Assembly: GCA_902472555.1 (NCBI GenBank)
Contig: CABROF010000022.1
Location: 1 to 29,126 of the forward strand
Source of the DNA: UMGS1851 sp900555605
GTDB taxonomy: Bacteria; Bacillota; Clostridia; UBA1212; UBA1255
Length of the DNA: 29,126 bases
Reading direction: 5' to 3'
Shown here: in pieces, positions 24,050 through 29,126 of the stretch
Layout of the letters: every line of letters starts with the position of its first letter
How positions within the stretch are numbered: the stretch's first letter is position 1
Translations under genes and position numbers: made by a program
The notes under the pieces: model-generated
What the model was told of the DNA's origin: nothing
The model's database searches: none
The model's input: the letters and a program-made list of their open reading frames with translations, nothing else

Positions 24050-24050
24050 A
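24035..24050 (-). repeat. Dispersed element, copy D
   Basis: CTACCCGAGAGGTAAA, i.e. the full 16-nt core in reverse orientation to copy C. It forms the breakpoint of the ThuA remnant. Confidence 0.9.
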
Positions 24051-24090
24051 TTTTAAAAGATGAGTTTTTGTATTAATTTTAAAAAAATTA

Positions 24091-24825
24091 TTATTGATGC
24101 TGCTTCGGCCAGACCCCCCGTTTGACAGCACCAAAAATATTTGTACGAAGATGTTTATTTTCTTTTTCTATTAATGAGATTAGATTCTTTGTGTTAGCCC
24201 TTTGACTGGAACGATCTACAGGGCAGGGGTTGAAAACAACAGGTAATCCGGATATTTCTGCGAATTGTTTAATTTCATATTCGGCTATATAAATAAATGG
24301 ACGTATCACATGGATTTGTGTTCGATCCAACCAGGTATTTGGTGAAAAACAATAAAATCGTCCTTCCCAAAAAAGACTTAATAAGGCAGTTTCAATCACA
24401 TCATCTCTGTGGTGCGCTAAAGCAACAACATTGCATCCCATTTTACGTGCAGCATCATTAACCGCTCCTCTTCGAAGATTCGCACATAATGCGCAGGGAT
24501 TTGGTTCCTTTCGTATATCAAACACGATTTCTGCAATCGAAGATTCAATGATTGTATGAGGAACATTTAACCGCTGACAGTATTCTGTAACGAGTGAAAA
24601 TGTCATGTCCGGAAAGCCTAAAGAGACTGTTACAGCACAAAGATCAAATTTTTTTGGATAGAAATTCCTCAGAGAAGCTAAAACAGTAAGCAGTGTTAAA
24701 CTATCTTTTCCCCCGGATACGCCCACACACACGTGGTCTCCTTCCTGTATTAAATCGTAATCTTGGACTGCTTTTCTTGTCAAACTGAGAAGTCTTTTGA
24801 ACTGTTCTTTATATGTTTTCGGCAT
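24091..24825 (-). CDS. TtcA-family tRNA thiolation enzyme
   Basis: 244 residues, ATG at 24825 with only a weak site (GGGAT). The family activates a tRNA base by adenylation and inserts sulfur, in E. coli at cytidine 32, using a 4Fe-4S cluster. The PP-loop SGGKDS is at 37-42. The three cluster cysteines appear conserved: C111 and C114 in CALCANLRRG, and C201 in NPCPVDRSSQR. AHHRDDVIET (137-146) is the family helix after the cluster. So the enzyme looks active, though TilS-like or other thiolases of the same superfamily cannot be fully excluded. It lies between element copy D and the RAYT gene on the same strand; an 88-nt gap separates the two genes. Confidence 0.88.
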   Translation of the reverse strand: MPKTYKEQFKRLLSLTRKAVQDYDLIQEGDHVCVGVSGGKDSLTLLTVLASLRNFYPKKFDLCAVTVSLGFPDMTFSLVTEYCQRLNVPHTIIESSIAEIVFDIRKEPNPCALCANLRRGAVNDAARKMGCNVVALAHHRDDVIETALLSLFWEGRFYCFSPNTWLDRTQIHVIRPFIYIAEYEIKQFAEISGLPVVFNPCPVDRSSQRANTKNLISLIEKENKHLRTNIFGAVKRGVWPKQHQ

Positions 24826-24913
24826 CTTGATACAATCCCATTTCTCTAAAATTAATCTGTGAACTTCATCAGTATATCATATCAGTATTATTATTAAAAT
24901 AACTAAAAAATAA

Positions 24914-25747
24914 CTAACATACGGGTTCATTTGGGTTCGGCCTGCCTTTCATTGCCTTATTGGCAATCGTTCTGACAATGGTATAACTGATTCCTGTTAT
25001 TCTTGATATTTGCTTATACGATATACCTTTTATTTTACATAATACGGATAATGCCTGCTGTAATTCATTCGCGTCAAGCTGAGCAAATTTTTTAAAATTC
25101 GATATTTTACTTGCTGCTTTGATCTTATCGGCAGCTTGTTTGTCATTTAAAAAATATTTGTGATCACCTTCTGAATAGTATTGTTCGGCCAGTGATTTAT
25201 GGTTCTCAGTAAACGCCTTTATTTCAAGATGCGACATATTTTCATAAAAAGACATATCAATTTTAAAAGATACTGCGTTTTTTATCGCAAAAAGAGATTT
25301 CTTCCTTAAATAGAATTGATAGCTTGACCATTTATAATGTTCTGCTTTTTGTACGATTTTAGCCTCAACCGCATTTCGATGAATATACCGTATCAGTGTT
25401 TTTGCATATTTTACCGAATCAACATGCAGCCCGCTGTACGTACTCATAAATAAATGTCCGCGTCTGCCATATTTTCTGTTAAAATATTTTGCATAGCAGC
25501 TATTCAGATCCCGCATAAAAAATGAGACATTACACACAGAACAAGCGTTGTCACGGATAAAAAGATGGTAGTGATTATTCATTAATGTAAAAGCAATTAT
25601 AGTAATTCTATATTTATTTACATATTTAGATAATAACTTTAAAAACACTAATTTGTCTTTATCTTCTAAATATATATTTTGTTCATTTACTCCTTTTTGG
25701 ATTAAATGATAATATCCGCTCGGGCTTATCACACGTTTCTTTGTCAT
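24914..25747 (-). CDS. REP-associated-type tyrosine transposase (RAYT, Y1 family)
   Basis: 277 residues; ATG at 25747 with a perfect AGGAGG 8 nt ahead. Single-strand DNA nuclease of the HUH class: NNHYHLFI carries the His59-x-His61 metal site, and YIHRNAVEA carries the likely catalytic Tyr121 (the YIHxN motif of this group). The usual KYGRRGHLF and KWSSYQFYL phrases follow. A C-terminal extension of ~120 residues ends in a helix-turn-helix (GISYKQISRITGISYTIVRT). No IS200/IS605 partner gene (TnpB) or classical left/right hairpin ends were seen next to it. RAYTs are single-copy genes tied to short palindromic repeats in the same genome; the dispersed element around it is a candidate for that role. 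The gene appears intact and is AT-rich. Confidence 0.9.
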   Translation of the reverse strand: MTKKRVISPSGYYHLIQKGVNEQNIYLEDKDKLVFLKLLSKYVNKYRITIIAFTLMNNHYHLFIRDNACSVCNVSFFMRDLNSCYAKYFNRKYGRRGHLFMSTYSGLHVDSVKYAKTLIRYIHRNAVEAKIVQKAEHYKWSSYQFYLRKKSLFAIKNAVSFKIDMSFYENMSHLEIKAFTENHKSLAEQYYSEGDHKYFLNDKQAADKIKAASKISNFKKFAQLDANELQQALSVLCKIKGISYKQISRITGISYTIVRTIANKAMKGRPNPNEPVC

Positions 25748-25834
25748 AATATCGATCCTCCTGCATTTATCACAATAATAAATTTTGCATTATTTCCCAG
25801 AATTCGTCAACTAAAATAAATGCAGTAATAAAAA

Positions 25835-25850
25835 TTTACCTCTCGGGTAG
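25835..25850 (+). repeat. Dispersed element, copy E
   Basis: TTTACCTCTCGGGTAG, 88 nt upstream of the transposase start and ahead of the TRIC gene. It is followed by CTTAAAGCC, which recurs in inverted form next to copy F. Confidence 0.9.
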
Positions 25851-25888
25851 CTTAAAGCCAATAGATAATAGGCGGGGTACAAAAGTAG

Positions 25889-25917
25889 GATACATTATTT
25901 AATAAATATGATATAAT
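25889..25917 (+). promoter_or_regulatory. Probable promoter of the TRIC-family gene
   Basis: TATAAT at 25912-25917 with a weak GATACA 17 nt upstream (25889-25894). It lies inside the segment bracketed by element copies E and F. Confidence 0.55.
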
Positions 25918-25942
25918 TAAAAAAAATAAAGGTGGTTTCTTC

Positions 25943-26596
25943 TTGGCGAGTAATATTGAATATATTATTTTTATTTTCGAAATTATTGGAACCGTTGCGT
26001 TTGCAATAACCGGAGTAATGGCTGCGATAGAAAAAGAAGTTGATTTTTTTGGTGCAATTGTACTCGGTGCTACAACTGCAGTCGGCGGCGGAGCACTTAG
26101 AGATATTATGTTGGGTATTACACCTCCGACCTTTTTTTACAAACCGGTTTATATATTAACAGCTGTGATTGTTTCTGCCTTTGTATTTCTCGTAATGTAT
26201 ATTTATAGAGGCGGCGGAAAACATATTGCATTTTATAATAATATAATTAACATATTTGATGCAATAGGACTGGCAGTTTTTGTAATAACCGGTATGAATA
26301 CAGCAATTAGGCAGGGCTATATAAAAAATGGATTTTTAGTTATTTTTATCGGTACAATTACGGGAATTGGGGGCGGTGTTTTAAGAGATGTCCTTATTGG
26401 TAAAATACCGGCAGTTCTCAGAAAGCATATCTATGCGCTGGCAGCAATTATCGGAGCAGTTTTATACTATGTGTTTCTTATATGTAAAATAAATGAATCA
26501 CTATCCATTTTGATCAGTGCTGCAAGTATCATAATCATCAGATTACTTGCCATTCGCTACAAATGGAATCTTCCGAAAATTTCAGATAGGCTTTAA
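25943..26596 (+). CDS. TRIC-family cation channel (UPF0126) protein
   Basis: 217 residues from a TTG at 25943 with AAAGGTGG 7 nt ahead; no ATG gives a complete first helix. It has seven hydrophobic segments in the family's two-repeat layout. The hallmark glycine motif occurs twice: GGGALRDIMLG (48-58) and GGGVLRDVLIG (143-153). Each is preceded by a kinked helix (FAITGVMAAIE and FVITGMNTAIR). Prokaryotic TRIC proteins are potassium or sodium channels working as trimers in the membrane. Length is normal for the bacterial YadS/YicG group. It is transcribed alone. The gene with its promoter is enclosed by inverted copies of the dispersed element; the stop codon itself lies in the right arm of the extended inverted repeat. 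Confidence 0.9.
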   Translation: MASNIEYIIFIFEIIGTVAFAITGVMAAIEKEVDFFGAIVLGATTAVGGGALRDIMLGITPPTFFYKPVYILTAVIVSAFVFLVMYIYRGGGKHIAFYNNIINIFDAIGLAVFVITGMNTAIRQGYIKNGFLVIFIGTITGIGGGVLRDVLIGKIPAVLRKHIYALAAIIGAVLYYVFLICKINESLSILISAASIIIIRLLAIRYKWNLPKISDRL

Positions 26597-26600
26597 AAAT

Positions 26601-26616
26601 GTACCCGAGAGGTAAA
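26601..26616 (-). repeat. Dispersed element, copy F
   Basis: GTACCCGAGAGGTAAA, 4 nt after the TRIC stop codon and inverted relative to copy E. The extended match reaches back to GGCTTTAA at 26589. Confidence 0.9.
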
Positions 26617-26688
26617 TAAAAAGGGTAAATAAAGAAGAACTTAAAATACACATACAAATAAATTAGAAAATTTTATATATTTTATTCT

Positions 26689-26717
26689 TTGACAATGTTT
26701 GATAAATATGGTATTGT
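26689..26717 (+). promoter_or_regulatory. Promoter of the rubredoxin-oxidoreductase gene
   Basis: TTGACA (26689-26694), 17-nt spacer, TATTGT (26712-26717), 45 nt before the ATG. Confidence 0.8.
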
Positions 26718-26761
26718 TTATGCGAATAAAATAAGAACTAAAAACAGGAGGCGTAGTTAAA

Positions 26762-28084
26762 ATGGGAAATAGTTGGAAGTGTAAATTGTGCGGCTGGGTA
26801 TTTACGGGTGAAGAAGCACCGGAGACGTGTCCAATATGTGGCGCTAAAAAACAGGATTTTATTTTAGAAAATCATATAAATACATTACCGTTTCAACAGA
26901 ATACAGATGAAACATTTATTGTGCTTGGCGGAGGCATTGCCGGCCTTGAGGCTGTAAAAGCTGTGCGGGAAAGAAACAAAACTGCACATATTAAGCTGGT
27001 TTGTAAAGAGGAAACATTGCCTTATAATAGACCTGCATTATCAGATGTTTTGGCAAGAGGATACGATTTTAAAAATATTTTACTTGAGAACCTATCATTT
27101 TACGAACAAAATAATATTGAAACAATATGCGGATTATGTGCCCGTATGATTGATACAGAAACTAATGAGGTAATATTAAGTGATGGAAGTATGCATAAGT
27201 ATGATAAATTATGCATTGCAATCGGAGCGGTGCCGTTTAATATGGTCAGGCCAAGGGATGGTGCAATTCCTGTTTTTGTTCTGCGCACAATTGATGATGC
27301 GCTGAAAATTATGGATCAGGTACATAGTTCTGAAAATAAGGACAAGCATGTAGTGATATCAGGAGGCGGCATTTTAGGATTGGAGGCAGCAGTAGCACTT
27401 GTTGAACTTGGCGTACGTGTCACAGTGTTAGAACGTAGTACAAGAATTTTACCGAATCAGACAGACGAAAAAACTTCTATCCGTCTGCGGACTGCGTTAG
27501 AGGCATATGGCGTTAAAATTTTAACTGAACAAACAATCTCCATGGTATATGACGAAGGTGTAATTCTATCAAAGGGTTCATATATTAGGGCGGACTTTGT
27601 TCTGTCGAGTACTGGAATTAGAAGTGAAACTTTGATTGCAGAAGAGGCAAAACTTGATGTAAATATGGGAATTCTCGTAAATGAGCACATGCAGAGTTCG
27701 AATCCGCGTATATATGCTGCAGGAGATTGCGCTGAATTCCAGAAAAAGGTGGCTGGGCAGTGGGCTGCAGCAGCGCTGCAAGGGCAAATTGCCGGTGCTG
27801 CTATGGCTGGAGATGAATCAAAGTGTTATTTGCCTCCGGTACCTTTCACAGTATTTGAGGTTGGAAATTTTTCGTTGTTTAGTGCGGGAGCGATAAATGG
27901 GAGGGGGCTGAAAGCTGTTTCTTCTGCGGAAAATGATACTTATCGCTGTCTGACGTTCCGGGATGACCGATTAGCCGGAGCTATATTTTACGGAGGAAAA
28001 TATAACAGCGGAAGAATCATAACAGCAATTGAAAATCAAATTGATATCGAATCAGCGCTCCCTTTATTATATGAAGCCATCTAA
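26762..28084 (+). CDS. Rubredoxin domain fused to NAD(P)H:FAD oxidoreductase
   Basis: 440 residues; AGGAGG 10 nt before the ATG. Residues 1-33 are a rubredoxin-like iron site (KCKLCGWVF, CPICGAKKQDF; Cys7, Cys10, Cys23, Cys26). Residues ~50-360 form a pyridine-nucleotide-disulfide-type flavoprotein: FAD loop VLGGGIAGLEAV (54-65), NAD(P) loop VISGGGILGLEAA (198-210) and the second FAD motif IYAAGDCAEF (317-326). The remaining C-terminal part matches NAD(P)H-rubredoxin oxidoreductases. No redox-active CxxxxC pair follows the first FAD loop, so it is not a disulfide reductase. The protein likely passes electrons from NAD(P)H through FAD to its own iron site and on to oxygen- or peroxide-detoxifying partners. 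Start of an operon with the radical SAM gene, which overlaps its end by 14 nt. Confidence 0.92.
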   Translation: MGNSWKCKLCGWVFTGEEAPETCPICGAKKQDFILENHINTLPFQQNTDETFIVLGGGIAGLEAVKAVRERNKTAHIKLVCKEETLPYNRPALSDVLARGYDFKNILLENLSFYEQNNIETICGLCARMIDTETNEVILSDGSMHKYDKLCIAIGAVPFNMVRPRDGAIPVFVLRTIDDALKIMDQVHSSENKDKHVVISGGGILGLEAAVALVELGVRVTVLERSTRILPNQTDEKTSIRLRTALEAYGVKILTEQTISMVYDEGVILSKGSYIRADFVLSSTGIRSETLIAEEAKLDVNMGILVNEHMQSSNPRIYAAGDCAEFQKKVAGQWAAAALQGQIAGAAMAGDESKCYLPPVPFTVFEVGNFSLFSAGAINGRGLKAVSSAENDTYRCLTFRDDRLAGAIFYGGKYNSGRIITAIENQIDIESALPLLYEAI

Positions 28085-29051
28085 TACAGAATTACTTTTA
28101 TACAATTGTAAAATGTGCCCGAGAGGTTGCTGTGTCAACCGATTGTCGGGAGAGGCCGGGGTGTGTGGCGCAGTCGGAGCCGGGGTAAAAATAGCAAGGG
28201 CTGCGCTGCATTTTTGGGAAGAACCATGCATATCCGGAGTAAACGGGTCAGGTGCTATTTTCTTTTCCCACTGCGCACTTCAATGTGTGTACTGTCAAAA
28301 TCGGGAGATCAGCAACGGAAAGATCGGTGCGGATATCACGATTCCGCGATTAGCTGATATTATGTTGGAGCTTCAGGATAAAGGTGCACATAATATTAAT
28401 CTTGTGACCCCTGCACATTATGTACCGCAAATACTTGATGCACTTGATATTGCAAAAACAAGAGGCTTGATTTTACCATGCGTGTACAACAGCAGCGGAT
28501 ATGAAACCGTAGAGACAGTGAAACTTCTTAAAGGATATATTGATATTTATTTGACAGACTTCAAATATTCCGATATATACATGGCACAAAACTATTCTGG
28601 TGCCGGTGATTATTCATTTTTTGCAAATTTGGCGATAGAAGAAATGGTCTGTCAAATCGGTCCGCCTATATTGAATTCCGAAGGTCTGATGCAAAAGGGT
28701 GTCATAGTCAGACATTTAATATTACCCGGGAGGTCATTTTCCGGAATACGGCAAGCAAAGAGAATTATTCACCATCTGCATGAATGCTACGGTAATCGCA
28801 TTTATTTTAGTATTATGAAACAGTATACGCCACCTCTCGGGCAGTTTACTGGTGAACAGTTGGAATTAAACCGAAAAATTACAGATAGAGAATATACAGC
28901 GGTTATCGACTATGCTGAACGAATTGGGGTGGAAAATGCATATATTCAGTACGGAGACGCTGCCCAAGAGAGTTTTATTCCCGCATTTGATTTGGAAGGT
29001 GTTCTTGCAGAAGAACATCGCATAACCAATGATACTGAAAAGGAAAAATGA
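28071..29051 (+). CDS. PflX-like radical SAM protein (COG1313 type)
   Basis: 326 residues. The frame opens at a TTG at 28029, but the ATG at 28071 gives the family's N-terminus; no ribosome site is seen, so translation probably couples to the preceding gene (14-nt overlap). The N-terminal Cys set (Cys13, Cys16, Cys20, Cys32: CKMCPRGCCVNR, then VCG) is typical of this group. The radical SAM cluster site is CALQCVYC (Cys68, Cys72, Cys75). Later motifs are NLVTPAHYVPQILDAL, YIDIYLTDFKYSD and VIVRHLILPGRSF, as in PFL-activase-like proteins. Substrate not known. Two near-copies of the dispersed element lie within this gene; the second encodes PPLGQFT in a usually variable stretch. The remaining 75 nt to the window end show no gene. 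Confidence 0.9.
   Translation: MKPSNTELLLYNCKMCPRGCCVNRLSGEAGVCGAVGAGVKIARAALHFWEEPCISGVNGSGAIFFSHCALQCVYCQNREISNGKIGADITIPRLADIMLELQDKGAHNINLVTPAHYVPQILDALDIAKTRGLILPCVYNSSGYETVETVKLLKGYIDIYLTDFKYSDIYMAQNYSGAGDYSFFANLAIEEMVCQIGPPILNSEGLMQKGVIVRHLILPGRSFSGIRQAKRIIHHLHECYGNRIYFSIMKQYTPPLGQFTGEQLELNRKITDREYTAVIDYAERIGVENAYIQYGDAAQESFIPAFDLEGVLAEEHRITNDTEKEK
28110..28127 (-). repeat. Element-like sequence inside the radical SAM gene (H)
   Basis: AAAATGTGCCCGAGAGGT matches copy F (AAAATGTACCCGAGAGGT) at 17 of 18 positions. It encodes the conserved KMCPRG, so convergence through codon choice is possible. Confidence 0.5.
28832..28847 (+). repeat. Dispersed element inside the radical SAM gene (G)
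   Basis: ACCTCTCGGGCAGTTT is identical to copy C over 16 nt, in frame and coding for PLGQF after QYTP. Confidence 0.8.
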
Positions 29052-29126
29052 GAAATATGCAGGAGGGGGTTGCGGACATTTTCTTGGACTATTCAAGCTG
29101 CTAATCCAAGGCTCTGCCTGTACTCC

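Noticed and set aside
28724..28735. ACCCGGGAGGTC as a further element copy
   Set aside because: Short, imperfect match encoding the conserved LPGRS of the radical SAM family; no extended similarity.

Overview
The window looks like chromosome of an anaerobic, probably gut-dwelling Clostridia (Bacillota). The signs are AGGAGG-type ribosome sites, GTG and TTG starts, sigma-A promoters, a paaK-ACT pair, a sodium-pump decarboxylase, rubredoxin and radical-SAM genes, and a TnpV remnant. No rRNA, tRNA or CRISPR array was seen. GC content is patchy: about 5.0-6.5 kb and 23.8-29.1 kb are clearly more AT-rich than the rest, which fits accessory DNA.

Layout. 1-4.7 kb (minus strand): three secreted or surface proteins, likely for glycan or lipid-headgroup breakdown: a left-truncated protein with a jellyroll domain, a wall-anchored LamG-like protein, and a lipoprotein with a TIM-barrel-like domain and two CBM32 domains. 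5.1-7.6 kb: a broken surface-protein gene, a hypothetical exported protein, and a tandem pair of small membrane proteins with identical 5' ends and a diverged middle. 7.6-12.9 kb: paaK and an ACT-domain gene, then an AraC regulator overlapping a six-hairpin glycosidase gene. 12.9-13.9 kb: a graveyard of gene scraps (transglutaminase-like, GH28-like). 13.9-16.5 kb: rmuC and a DUF4349 lipoprotein. 16.5-18.4 kb: a tnpV remnant, a GNAT acetyltransferase and a GyrI-like protein. 18.4-21.1 kb (minus): the beta and a tiny gamma-like subunit of a sodium-pump decarboxylase behind a structured, attenuator-like leader, and a DUF368 (PopT-type) lipid-carrier flippase. 21.2-23.8 kb: a DUF1538 membrane protein and a PII-like protein with a long leader. 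23.8-29.1 kb: a ThuA scrap, a TtcA-like enzyme, a REP-associated-type tyrosine transposase (RAYT), a TRIC-family channel, a rubredoxin-FAD oxidoreductase fusion, and a PflX-like radical SAM protein.

The strongest new signals are two. (1) A short dispersed element, core TTTACCTCTCGGGTAG, has eight copies or near-copies, all in the right half. They surround the RAYT gene, bracket the TRIC gene as inverted repeats, end the ThuA scrap, and two lie inside one coding sequence. (2) The leader of the decarboxylase genes has several hairpins, a terminator, and a segment complementary to that terminator, as expected of a riboswitch. All assignments come from reading the sequence without database searches.
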